DNA of 64,000 bases from Stigonema ocellatum SAG 48.90 = DSM 106950 (lineage in GTDB: Bacteria; Cyanobacteriota; Cyanobacteriia; Cyanobacteriales; Nostocaceae). The stretch spans positions 246,298-310,297 of the forward strand of contig JADQBA010000001.1 in assembly GCA_016903675.1 (NCBI GenBank), given 5' to 3'. The notes beneath the pieces were generated by a model, which was not told where the DNA came from, ran no database searches, and worked only from the letters and a program-made list of their open reading frames with translations. A program made the position numbers and the translations under genes. Below are positions 17,812-26,613 of this stretch, in pieces. Each line of letters opens with the position of its first letter. Position 1 is the stretch's first letter.

Positions 17812-18181
17812 CTAGGGGTGTGGGGGTGTAGAATTTTCTATGACTAGCCCTTTCAAGATGCAAGTCGTAAAAGAAGGATTTCCTTCGTGTTCTTCGCGTC
17901 TTCGTGGTTCAAAAAGATTTTTAAACCGCGTTCGCGTAGCGTCTCCCCTTGGGAGAAGGCACGAAGAACACGTTCGCGTCAGCGTCTCCCCTTGGGAGAA
18001 GGTCAAATTACGAAAATTGGTTTACATGCTCAAATTTATATGTTATGCTTGTAGAAACCAAAGTTGCCTCTGCCCAATAAACCTCAACCTTCGCCAATCC
18101 GCAAAAAAAAAAGATCGTTCCGCTCCGCTACACTTGAAAAGGGCAAATAAAAGAAGTGAATAGGGCAAAAGTGCTAAAGTG
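17812..18181. other. Intergenic region with tandem dispersed repeats
   Basis: No gene is seen. Two copies of a repeat (GTTCGCGTAGCGTCTCCCCT then TGGGAGAAGG) lie at about 17928-18001, with the shared GCGTCTCCCC..GGGAGAAG core also found near 62104. I looked here for a DGR template repeat or reverse transcriptase for the adjacent variable-region candidate and saw neither. Confidence 0.55.
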
Positions 18182-20917
18182 TCAAGCGCTAAGAATTCTT
18201 GACGGGGGAACGCACACGACCCGGAACCCGATGAGGACGTTGTCGTAGTCCGGCGCGCTCCTGATGCGGTCGGCAGAACGGCAGTACTCAGGAGAGTCGT
18301 ACCACGAACCACCGCGCAGCAGCCGCATTTGATTATCATTATCAATTAGCCAAGCACTGCCATCTCTGGGCGCTCCTTCATAATCATCATGCCAATGGTC
18401 AGCACACCACTCCCAAACGTTGCCGTGCATATCGTATAATCCAAAGGCATTCGCTACACCAAAGCTGCCTACTTCTGTAGTTTTCCCTCGATAAGTTCCT
18501 TTCGGTTCTGCACCATAAGTGACTTCACCATTATAGTTAGCCAGTTCTGATGTTATCGTCTCACCAAAATGGAAAGGCGTAGTCGTACCAGCACGACAGG
18601 CATATTCCCATTCTGCTTCACTCGGCAACCGGTAGGGCTTCCCTGTTGCACGAGAGAGGCGATCGCAGAACTCTACTACATCATACCATGAAACTTGTTC
18701 GACAGGACGTTTTTCTCCTTTAAATCTAGATGGGTCAGGATTGAGTTCGCGATTTACTTGTGGAAGTGCTGCTACTGCTTGCCATTGCGCCTGGGTTACT
18801 GGATACTTGCCTAGGAAGAAAGGGCTAATAGTTACTTGGTGTTGAGGGCGTTCACTATCACGGCTATCTTTCTCATTTTTGGGAGCGCCCATGATAAAAT
18901 TACCAGCAGGAATCTGTACCATCTCGAGGGGCACTCCATTCCCTAAGTCTTCGATAAAATATTGATTTTGCTGGCGACGACGGTGAATGGTTAAACGGCG
19001 ACGACCAGACCACTGTTCGAGGACACTTTGCAGATTTTTTTTGGTAACTTTTTCACCAAATACTTCTGATAAAATTTTCCATAGCTTAATTCCAACATTC
19101 TTTAAGCTAACCACAGAGTAGGCTGCTGACGCTGCAATTTGCTCATAGGTTTGATTGGCTAACGTTCCCTGTACTACTAACTGTTCTAAATCGTTCAGAT
19201 TTTTCCCTGTTTTAGAAAAAACCTCCTCATCTACCATTTTTGATAGAACAGATTCGTTAACCTCTATGAGTGCCACTTCAAATTCAAAGGGTTGCAGTCC
19301 TGGTGGCGACTCACCTTTGAGTACTTTCTCCTGTTTGCGTGCCGCCACTTCTGCACTGAGTTGTTGCCCTCGACGGGCATATTCCCCTCCCCAAGTCATG
19401 AGAACTGCCGCTTCAACCTCGGCAAAATAGAATTTGCTGTCCGGCGCATCTTGAATAGAACCTGCTTGGTTGGGGATAAGGGCCGGAAAATCTCGGAGAC
19501 TGCCATAGTTATGAGTGATAAAATCGCCAATTTCCCGCCAAATTTCAGCCGTGCGTTGCACTGGACTATTTTGCAGCAGCAACTCGCGAATTCTTGGCAG
19601 AAACTCATACCAAGTTTCTGAAACCGCAGCTGCCGCAGGACCTAAAATAGATCGTTGGAGGAGACCGCTAAAAAAGACTTCTGCTAAATGCCAGTGTTCG
19701 CTATGGGGCAAGAACCGCCGTTGTGCCAAGCGCATCACTGGAGGAATTAAGGGAACCGCAGCCAGCACCCTGACAAGTTCCCGCGCTTCGGGACTGGCAT
19801 CGGTCAGGAATCCTCGCAGTAACTGTTCGGGGGTCACCTCTTCCTGTTCGGACTTTGCCCCTGCTGGCACTTCCTGCCTGAGTAAAACCCCCTGAATGGA
19901 ATTGCCTTCACTCCCGGCAAGGAAATTTGCCCAAGTAGCAAAATGCTTGGGAGATAAGTTGAAAATCGGAAACCGATAGAGACCCGCCGTCGTATGCAGC
20001 CTTGCTCCCACCTTCAACTTTGAGTTAGCACACCCTGGCTGGGGAGCCACCAGAGGCCGTTGAATCGCCTGGTGCAAAGCAGTCCGCTGCCATAAAGTCT
20101 GGGGAAAGACATGGGCAATGGAAACAGGATGTGCCTCCCCCAGAATAGCCAGTGCCGCAAATGCCTTTCCTGAATTCCAAGCCTTCCCCAGCGTATCTGT
20201 CAGGACGACAAAGAGTCGGTTCCGACTGGGTGCAATGAGACTGCGAATCTCCCGTTCAATGCGTTCTGGACCTGAAAACAATCGCGGCTCATCCCTAGCC
20301 GTCTCAAACTGCCAGACCCACACATCCCGGAAAAACCCTTGCCAGCGAAAGAGGGTTGCCACCCCCTCCGCTAAATCCCCCCAAAACTCCATTGAGGGAG
20401 AGCGATCAATCAGCAAATGTACCTCAAACCATCGCTCTAAGGGAGGGCGGAAAACCAGAATCGGCAATCCATTTGCCTCGGCTGTCTGCTCGACTGTGGC
20501 ATCAATATCTAACTCATCCGCCAAGAGTCCAGGAACACGTTTCGCTAGCGGCAAAAGTGCCTTACTAATCGCAGCAGGTTTGGGGAGAGGAAATGGATCG
20601 AGGACGCGGATGGGGGAGGCGCGATCGCTTGACGGTGACTCTGTTTTTTTATCGGAAGTGCGGGAACCCTCGGAATTTTTGGGATAAGTGGCAATAGGTG
20701 TCCGTTGCTCTGTCTCTTCATAAGTGGTAGGAGTCTTGGTGCCATCTTCCAAGAAATTTTCAGCAGGCGACTCCCCATCAGGAGAGCGTACATCTTTCTG
20801 CTGTTCAACATCTTGGGGTGATGGAGGGGCAATGATGCGATGCAAGTGAGCCGCACACCAAATCAGTTCAGCTGTCTCTCTCTCATCTTCCCACCATTGA
20901 TCTTTCTCTCCAGCCAT
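18182..20917 (-). CDS. vWA-like / HTH / FGE-domain protein of a VMAP ternary conflict system
   Basis: The frame opens at 20941, but the Met at 20917 (MAGEKDQWW) has a GAAGGG six bases upstream and is preferred. Numbered from 20941, an N-terminal helical segment (ETAELIWCAAHLHR) and a low-complexity linker lead to a SAV_2336-like vWA domain with the MIDAS-like LLIDRSPSM (about residue 178). A VMAP-type HTH follows around residues 590-650 (LNDLEQLVVQGTLANQTYEQIA, LSEVFGEKVTKKN). The last ~245 residues are a formylglycine-generating-enzyme (SUMF1) fold. Its active-site block reads RGGSWYDSPEYCRSADR, lacking one of the two catalytic cysteines, so a binding role is more likely than catalysis. It is the last gene of the leftward operon with MoxR and caspase-VMAP. 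Confidence 0.85.
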   Translation of the reverse strand: MAGEKDQWWEDERETAELIWCAAHLHRIIAPPSPQDVEQQKDVRSPDGESPAENFLEDGTKTPTTYEETEQRTPIATYPKNSEGSRTSDKKTESPSSDRASPIRVLDPFPLPKPAAISKALLPLAKRVPGLLADELDIDATVEQTAEANGLPILVFRPPLERWFEVHLLIDRSPSMEFWGDLAEGVATLFRWQGFFRDVWVWQFETARDEPRLFSGPERIEREIRSLIAPSRNRLFVVLTDTLGKAWNSGKAFAALAILGEAHPVSIAHVFPQTLWQRTALHQAIQRPLVAPQPGCANSKLKVGARLHTTAGLYRFPIFNLSPKHFATWANFLAGSEGNSIQGVLLRQEVPAGAKSEQEEVTPEQLLRGFLTDASPEARELVRVLAAVPLIPPVMRLAQRRFLPHSEHWHLAEVFFSGLLQRSILGPAAAAVSETWYEFLPRIRELLLQNSPVQRTAEIWREIGDFITHNYGSLRDFPALIPNQAGSIQDAPDSKFYFAEVEAAVLMTWGGEYARRGQQLSAEVAARKQEKVLKGESPPGLQPFEFEVALIEVNESVLSKMVDEEVFSKTGKNLNDLEQLVVQGTLANQTYEQIAASAAYSVVSLKNVGIKLWKILSEVFGEKVTKKNLQSVLEQWSGRRRLTIHRRRQQNQYFIEDLGNGVPLEMVQIPAGNFIMGAPKNEKDSRDSERPQHQVTISPFFLGKYPVTQAQWQAVAALPQVNRELNPDPSRFKGEKRPVEQVSWYDVVEFCDRLSRATGKPYRLPSEAEWEYACRAGTTTPFHFGETITSELANYNGEVTYGAEPKGTYRGKTTEVGSFGVANAFGLYDMHGNVWEWCADHWHDDYEGAPRDGSAWLIDNDNQMRLLRGGSWYDSPEYCRSADRIRSAPDYDNVLIGFRVVCVPPSRILSA
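18190..18325 (-). other. Candidate DGR variable region at the 3' end of the FGE domain
   Basis: The last ~45 codons before the stop are markedly GC-richer than the rest of the gene. They lie between the framework RLLRGGSW and IGFRVVC that brackets variable regions in FGE/C-type-lectin targets of diversity-generating retroelements. Between these, many codons are NNC or NNT (TAC GAC TCT, TAC, GAC, ATC, AGC, GAC TAC GAC AAC GTC CTC), as expected if AAC/AAT template codons were mutagenised at adenines. No template repeat or reverse transcriptase lies nearby, so a remote DGR elsewhere in the genome would be required. Confidence 0.5.
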
Positions 20918-20944
20918 TTTTACCCTTCTCATATCTTGCATCTG

Positions 20945-21092
20945 GGTTCTTGTCCGCCTAGAAATGAATTTCTAGGCTCAAAGCTAAAGTCTGCTTAAGC
21001 AGACTAGATAAAGTTTCCAGTCCGTTTTAACGGACTTGAGCTCTAAGCCTTGAACTTCAGTTCAAGGCGTTTTACGGGCGAGGTGCAAGATG
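20945..21092. repeat. Four-hairpin repeat between the vWA/FGE and MoxR genes
   Basis: Four successive palindromes fill the spacer: GCCTAGAAATGAATTTCTAG(GC), GTCTGCTTAAGCAGAC, GTCCGTTTTAACGGAC and GCCTTGAACTTCAGTTCAAG(GC). The outer edges carry ATCTTGCA/TGCAAGAT in inverted orientation. The design matches the elements at 38867 and 57051. Its place inside an operon could weaken or regulate expression of the last gene. Confidence 0.75.
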
Positions 21093-21103
21093 TGAGCTAC
21101 CTC

Positions 21104-22207
21104 TCAGAGAGATTTGAAAATAGTTTCCAACAAAAATTTGCGGTTTTCTTGGGTGATATCCCTACCTTCCAATAAGAGATAGACAGCATTCAACAGTTGA
21201 TCTGTTGCTAATTTTACGTCTTTCTTTTGAATGCGCGTGAGAAATTCTTGAATTAATTTCTTGGCTGGCTCATCCAGTTGCTTCAGATGCTGGGAATCGA
21301 ACCGCTTTTCTAAAATTTCATAGAAGCCTTCCTTAGTATCAGGTTGCTTGAGCGATAGGCGCAAACACCGACGCAGAAAGGCTGGTGGAAACTCCCGCGC
21401 TTCATTACTGGTCATAAAGACTAATGGAAACTCTTTGCATTGCACAAATCCTTTTTCGAGAGTAATTTTTTTTTTATCTATATCGTCACGCTGACTGCGA
21501 TAGGGAAGTACCTGTACAGAATTACTTTCTAAGCGGGCAAGTTCTGGAATTTCAAAAAACCCTTCCTCGAAAATATGTAGCAGATCGTTGGGCAGATCAA
21601 TATCACTCTTATCAATCTCGTCAATAAGCAGCACCGCCGGTCTGCCCGGTTGAGACTGATGGAATGCCATACCCATGGGACCCAACCTCAGATAGTTGCC
21701 AACGTCAGGTTCTTTAACCTCTCCTGTCTCACCGACTTTTTGCCTAAGTAGCGAGGCTTCTTGAAGCCGTCCAATGGCATCATAGGCATACAGACCATCC
21801 TTCAAGGTGGTGCGCGAAACGATTGACCAACGATAGGGTCCAGGCAGCCCCAGTTGACACGCCACTGCATAAGCTAACGATGTCTTACCAGATCCGGGAT
21901 TCCCCTCAATGAGCAAAGGGCGGCGCAAACACAATGCAGCATTAACTAACTCTATTGCATTTTCACTGGGAACAAACCCCAGCGCCCTGGGGTCCATATT
22001 GTCTGCGCTTGGCTGGCTCTTTTTTAAATTGGCTTCGGCGTCCTCAACCCATTTTTCTTCTGACAGACCAAAGGTTCGCCAAGGTGGGGGCGGCGGGATG
22101 TGAGCGAGGTACTGCTGTTGGTCTTCTGGCGTTGGCAAACTATCAGCACTCAGGGTTAAGCGACGGTAGATGCGAAGGTCTTCTTCAGGTGTTTGGTCTT
22201 TCGGCAT
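21104..22207 (-). CDS. MoxR-type AAA+ ATPase of the VMAP ternary system
   Basis: A AAA+ ATPase of about 367 residues. Walker A is IEGNPGSGKTSLAYAVA, Walker B is AVLLIDEIDKSDIDLPNDLL, sensor 1 is FPLVFMTSNEAREFPPAFLRRC (arginine finger included), and a C-terminal helical lid follows. MoxR ATPases act as chaperone-like remodellers for vWA proteins. The frame is open upstream to 22264, but the Met at 22207 (MPKDQTPEEDLRIYRR) starts one base after the caspase gene stop and is preferred. It is the central ATP-dependent component of the operon. Confidence 0.88.
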   Translation of the reverse strand: MPKDQTPEEDLRIYRRLTLSADSLPTPEDQQQYLAHIPPPPPWRTFGLSEEKWVEDAEANLKKSQPSADNMDPRALGFVPSENAIELVNAALCLRRPLLIEGNPGSGKTSLAYAVACQLGLPGPYRWSIVSRTTLKDGLYAYDAIGRLQEASLLRQKVGETGEVKEPDVGNYLRLGPMGMAFHQSQPGRPAVLLIDEIDKSDIDLPNDLLHIFEEGFFEIPELARLESNSVQVLPYRSQRDDIDKKKITLEKGFVQCKEFPLVFMTSNEAREFPPAFLRRCLRLSLKQPDTKEGFYEILEKRFDSQHLKQLDEPAKKLIQEFLTRIQKKDVKLATDQLLNAVYLLLEGRDITQENRKFLLETIFKSL

Positions 22208-22208
22208 T

Positions 22209-24101
22209 TTATTCCACCAGTTTTGTATCCAAGAGTTTTTTGAAAGGCTTGGGATATAAATCATCCCAAAAAAGCGTTAACTCTCGGTCTGTGTCTTGTT
22301 TTCGTAAATCATGTATTTTGTGCGGCCAATTTTTCCATTCCGATATTGTTAGATCCTCACCTTCAACGAGAGGTTTTTCCTTATTTCGACTCCAGACTGC
22401 GATCGGGAAACATGCCTCTATATTTTCCAAGTCTGATGAAGATGGGACTGTCCCAATATAATAGTATTCAGAAGTCAAGTTTCTATTGTCCTTCCATAAT
22501 GTATCTTTTTTCTCATCAATTTCATCGCGAACCGTGTAAAAACCTTTATCAAAGTGGCGTTCAAATGAATTGATAAAGAGTGGATATTCTTTGCCCAATT
22601 CTTTACTGTTTCTGCCATGATTGAAAGTGATTTTATCCAAGGATGTATTGAAGTAGTCAAATGGTAGAAAAAAAACAATTTTAAGCTTAACTCGTGTTGG
22701 CAAACTATAACGAGCTTTATGAATTAATTCTGGCAATACATCTTTGAGACAAATATATAACCTATCGCTTTCTGATTCAGTATACTGGTTATTTTCCAGA
22801 ACCAAGCGCTTATTCACAGCATATAAAGCCAATGGTAAATTTTTCTTTTCCACCCAAAGATTCATATTCAGAAGAAATGCTCCAGTATCCAGACCAGTAC
22901 CATTCTCTTCATCTTTTTCAGTACTGATCTGAATTTGAATTCTCAAATCTTTTTTCCCAATTAGCTTTTTAAATTCATCATATGAATCTCTCACTACCTT
23001 CTTGATTTTATTTAAATCCACTCCTTTTCTATATTTAAGGACTTCCTCTTGCCATGTTTCAATTTTATTTGCGAGACTCATTTGAGCTTCGGCATCGCGA
23101 AATCTATGCCTACACCATTCTGAACAGGCAATTAGCACGCAAATTTCTTTAACAACTGGTTTAATTGCGAAGTCTGTTAAGTTTTCTCGAAGAGTTTGGT
23201 CATTTAAGACAAATTCCTCAAAAAGATTTCCAATAAATTCCTTGACAAAACTTCCACTTAAAAGAAAGGAATTGACAAAATACAAACTGTCATGGGGTCT
23301 CTCGTTTAAAATGGATAACAGTTGCTCTATCAAATTAAGGCGTTTTTGTTCCCATGTCTGCCAAGTCCTAGGTAAAATAGGAAGAAATTTGGTAGTATCC
23401 TCAGTGCCGACATGGTTGGATACAACGCGCTTGTTGGAAATTCGCTTATTAATCTTTTCTACTAGCTTAGTTAGATCTATCCATCCCCCGTTTAACTCAG
23501 TTAGGCTCCAATTTTCAAGAATTTCCTTAAGTGCGTTGGAGAATACGCCTTCTTCTGCTGTGTCTTTGGCACGACAGGCAGCAATAGTATGAACAGAAAT
23601 ATTCGGTCCTTTAATTGGTCGGAATTGTTGAATTACCTGTGAAGCAAATTCCGTGATATTACCTGCACCACTTTGCGAATAACAAGTATCGATAATATAA
23701 AGAATTTGGGATATTTTTACTCCCTCATTAATGAGAGGGCGGACTAAATCTTCAGTTGGTAAAGATGTCTGTGCAAGTTTTTGAGGGTCGGTATCTTCCA
23801 TCACAAGATAATGTCTGTCTCCTTGGATATACTCGCCATGTCCAGAATAGTAGAAGATGACGATATCAGTCTCGCACCGCTCTTCATCTTGAAGCCAGTC
23901 GGCAAATTTGGTTATTAGGGTTTCTTTCTGCGGATTAAGTCCAACGTTGATCAAAACCCGCTTATAGCCAAACTTTTCAGTAAATAAATCGACTATCCGT
24001 GTTAGATCTGTATCAACACTAGGTAATAGTCCATACTCACCCGTATTTTTGTAGTTACTTGTCCCACAAGCAATTAGATAATACCGAGTTTTACCCTCCA
24101 T
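22209..24101 (-). CDS. Caspase-like protease fused to VMAP middle and C-terminal regions
   Basis: The 630-residue protein starts with a clan CD caspase-like domain (about 1-240) with the catalytic His in VIFYYSGHGEY (His88) and Cys in ILYIIDTCYSQSGAGN (Cys140). A helical middle segment (about 255-350) and a C-terminal part with KIVFFLPFDYFNTSLDKITF and SFERHFDKGFYTVRDEI (about 470-540) resemble the VMAP-M/VMAP-C modules of ternary conflict systems. In that model the VMAP senses or relays a signal and the protease is an effector that may cut partners or cause cell death. It begins 12 bp after the hydrolase gene and ends one base before moxR. Confidence 0.85.
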   Translation of the reverse strand: MEGKTRYYLIACGTSNYKNTGEYGLLPSVDTDLTRIVDLFTEKFGYKRVLINVGLNPQKETLITKFADWLQDEERCETDIVIFYYSGHGEYIQGDRHYLVMEDTDPQKLAQTSLPTEDLVRPLINEGVKISQILYIIDTCYSQSGAGNITEFASQVIQQFRPIKGPNISVHTIAACRAKDTAEEGVFSNALKEILENWSLTELNGGWIDLTKLVEKINKRISNKRVVSNHVGTEDTTKFLPILPRTWQTWEQKRLNLIEQLLSILNERPHDSLYFVNSFLLSGSFVKEFIGNLFEEFVLNDQTLRENLTDFAIKPVVKEICVLIACSEWCRHRFRDAEAQMSLANKIETWQEEVLKYRKGVDLNKIKKVVRDSYDEFKKLIGKKDLRIQIQISTEKDEENGTGLDTGAFLLNMNLWVEKKNLPLALYAVNKRLVLENNQYTESESDRLYICLKDVLPELIHKARYSLPTRVKLKIVFFLPFDYFNTSLDKITFNHGRNSKELGKEYPLFINSFERHFDKGFYTVRDEIDEKKDTLWKDNRNLTSEYYYIGTVPSSSDLENIEACFPIAVWSRNKEKPLVEGEDLTISEWKNWPHKIHDLRKQDTDRELTLFWDDLYPKPFKKLLDTKLVE

Positions 24102-24113
24102 ATCCCTCGTCCA

Positions 24114-25013
24114 TTAATCAATCAGCCCCAACTTAATCGCTTCGCCCGTTTCAGCCGCCGTGAAATAGTGAGTAGCATCGTGAGCGGCAGAACCATTATA
24201 AACTAGCTTATCTTCTATCAATCCATCAAATAAAGGGTTTAGTTGTTTTTCCAAAGCAACAATATCTCCTGCATCAGCAATATTTACCCACTTTTCTACA
24301 CTCCCCGGCCAGTGACCTAGACCTGAATCAGCGTGGGGTGACGGCTGGAGTCGGTCAAAAATCAGCCGTTTTATTCCCAAGGGAGAACCCAGGGTAACCA
24401 AAACTTTGACAGGCCATTCTGGATGCTCGCACAACGTCTCATAACAGACAATTGACCCTAAAGAATGACCCACAAGTACGCGGGTATCTTGATCAATCTC
24501 CTTTGCAACTCGGTGTCGAATCTGCTTTCTCAAATCCTGATCATGTAAGTAACCGCGAATTTGCTTGAGGAAGAAAATTACTATCTTCTCGGCAACACAA
24601 CCAAAAAACTCAGAACCACTTAAGGCTATCAGAGCGTTTTGAACACTTCTGGGCGCTCTTGCCTTTTCTCTCGATCGCTCACTTGGGCCTTTAATGTCGT
24701 CTTCTACTTTTGCCGCTTCTTCCCACCATTGCTCAAGGAGTTCCTTCTCCCAATCCGAGTCAATATCACTGGCATCATAGTTGGGTATCCCAGTTCCTGA
24801 CTTCGGGCTACCCCTGAACAGGTCTCCGTAAAATGCACACCGAAATTCATTATCAGACTCTAATGTAGCGCCAACACGGTCCAAACCATCCTTGAGTGCT
24901 GGCAACCACTGGTCATGGATTGTATAAGAACCTCTAAATTCTTGGTTAATTCCATGAACACCCACAATCTTCACTCTAGTATCCTTGGTTTCAGAGGCTT
25001 TTGCCGCACGCAC
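24114..25013 (-). CDS. Alpha/beta hydrolase, first gene of the VMAP operon
   Basis: The 299-residue protein carries VGVHGINQEFRGSYTIHDQW at the oxyanion strand and the nucleophile elbow RVLVGHSLGSIVCYETL (Ser about 200). A distal His lies in HDATHYF near the C-terminus. The fold is lipase/esterase-like and probably cytosolic, since no signal peptide is seen. Tight spacing to the caspase-VMAP gene marks it as part of the ternary operon. Hydrolases occur among accessory or effector genes of such systems; the substrate is unknown. Confidence 0.78.
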   Translation of the reverse strand: MRAAKASETKDTRVKIVGVHGINQEFRGSYTIHDQWLPALKDGLDRVGATLESDNEFRCAFYGDLFRGSPKSGTGIPNYDASDIDSDWEKELLEQWWEEAAKVEDDIKGPSERSREKARAPRSVQNALIALSGSEFFGCVAEKIVIFFLKQIRGYLHDQDLRKQIRHRVAKEIDQDTRVLVGHSLGSIVCYETLCEHPEWPVKVLVTLGSPLGIKRLIFDRLQPSPHADSGLGHWPGSVEKWVNIADAGDIVALEKQLNPLFDGLIEDKLVYNGSAAHDATHYFTAAETGEAIKLGLID

Positions 25014-25127
25014 CGCTATTCTTTGGCTACTTGAGGCCAGACGGGCAGGTCGTAGGTTTTGCGCACATAAAAAAAGTCACCCTTAAATGGTTAAGATAAA
25101 GGCGACAAACTTACGACACTCTCGATT

Positions 25128-26447
25128 ATGAGCCAACTGAGCCTTAGTTTTAATGAAAACGAAAACGACTTTTCGGGAATTTCCAAAAACTCGGCTTTGG
25201 AACATATTGACATTAGTTTTGAAATAGAATATATAAACGCTAGCAAGTTAGAAAGAGTAGAAATACTTAGAGTTGATATCTGCCTAGACAGCCTAGCTAA
25301 AATATCCCCTAGCCAATTTCTCCCAACTTGGTGCAATCCACGCGCATTGGATAAAAGGAGTGCTGCTTACAAATCAATGGTCAAAACTTTGATAGAGGAG
25401 CCTGAAAAATTTGGAGATATAAGCGAAGCGATAACGATATACGCTGATTTTGTTAGTCTCCAAGAATCTCAAACCGCAGGACGCTCTTTTTTGACTCTGA
25501 GGTTTGAGGCTCCGAACAAATACCATTGCGGACAAGGGATAGCACGTGGATTGCACCGAGCATCCGCTGCTAGGGAGGCTAGATTACAAGGAGCAAATCT
25601 TACAAATGCAAGGCTAAAAGCTGATATTTGGTTGGGAATGCGGCCTGAGATGAAAGACTTAGAAAATATTCTCCTTGCTCAACAGACGCACCCACTCGAT
25701 AAGGCTACTATATACAATTTCCAAAGAAAATTTCAGCAACTTAAAGAAGCGACTCCGAAACATTGGAAAATTAAGTACTACCAAGGACAATTAGGGGTAA
25801 GCGACAGTAAGCGATGTACCATTAATCATCAAATTCAATTGTTGAATATGCTGGATATTGAAAAGTTTAATCCAGAAATTCATTTCCTAGTCAACGCTCA
25901 TCCAATAAATAATGCAACATCCATTAAAACATACAACGCTGCATTAGATAGAGCAAATAAATTAAGGCATTTCATAATAGATGTGGTGCATTTAGAGCAT
26001 TTGCTTTTGCTTTATATAAAACAACAATGCCAAGCAGAGAATAAGAGATATGGTGGCGCTATCATGGCTCCACGTAAGGGATGGGAACATTGTTTTACGA
26101 GCAAGACTTCATTGCCCGATGGATCCGTTATCCAAGTAAAGGTGAATACAAACATACTTTTTCCGATCATAAGTAGTTTAAGGGCGGCAGTCGATCCAAT
26201 TACCCTGCAATGGAAACTTCCTTTCATGGATCTCGTAGGAACAATCTCGGAAGGTAAAGTAGATAATGACAAGATTATCCCAGCAAAAGCCAAGGAGAGT
26301 AAGTTAATTCAACTTCTTTGGGACAAAGCTAGCGTAGCTTATGAGGACATGACCTATCGTAATGCAAAGTACCCCTTTACGGTTTTATTAAAGAGCGTAG
26401 AATATTGGCAAGATTTGTACACTGTTACCAAGAAATATTTAGGCTAA
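25128..26447 (+). CDS. AIPR-like protein, candidate abortive-infection gene
   Basis: A 439-residue soluble protein. The ordered blocks CNPRALDKRSAAYKSMVKTL, FGDISEAITIYAD, IARGLHRASAAREA and HPLDKATIYNFQRKF resemble the order seen in AIPR (abortive infection phage resistance) proteins: an N-P-R segment, a G-I-T-I-like strand, a G-x-x-R/T loop and a long helical C-terminus. Identity is low and I cannot prove the family. The gene diverges from the VMAP operon across a 114-bp spacer, which fits a shared defence island. The ATG at 25128 is the first in frame. Confidence 0.5.
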   Translation: MSQLSLSFNENENDFSGISKNSALEHIDISFEIEYINASKLERVEILRVDICLDSLAKISPSQFLPTWCNPRALDKRSAAYKSMVKTLIEEPEKFGDISEAITIYADFVSLQESQTAGRSFLTLRFEAPNKYHCGQGIARGLHRASAAREARLQGANLTNARLKADIWLGMRPEMKDLENILLAQQTHPLDKATIYNFQRKFQQLKEATPKHWKIKYYQGQLGVSDSKRCTINHQIQLLNMLDIEKFNPEIHFLVNAHPINNATSIKTYNAALDRANKLRHFIIDVVHLEHLLLLYIKQQCQAENKRYGGAIMAPRKGWEHCFTSKTSLPDGSVIQVKVNTNILFPIISSLRAAVDPITLQWKLPFMDLVGTISEGKVDNDKIIPAKAKESKLIQLLWDKASVAYEDMTYRNAKYPFTVLLKSVEYWQDLYTVTKKYLG

Positions 26448-26613
26448 CGATGCTTCGTCATCTATCCCCACACAGTTCGGATGGTACCGGAATGCCAAGT
26501 TAACATCTCGTGGAAAGGCAAGTATTGGCAAGGTGCCTGCTGATATTGGGCGTAGGCACCGCGAACACAAACACCCAGGGTCGCCAGCAGGACGATATTT
26601 TTCAAAGCTAACG

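Noticed and set aside
17812..18181. DGR template repeat or reverse transcriptase next to the variable-region candidate
   Set aside because: No adenine-rich match to 18190-18325 and no RT frame was seen; any template must lie outside.
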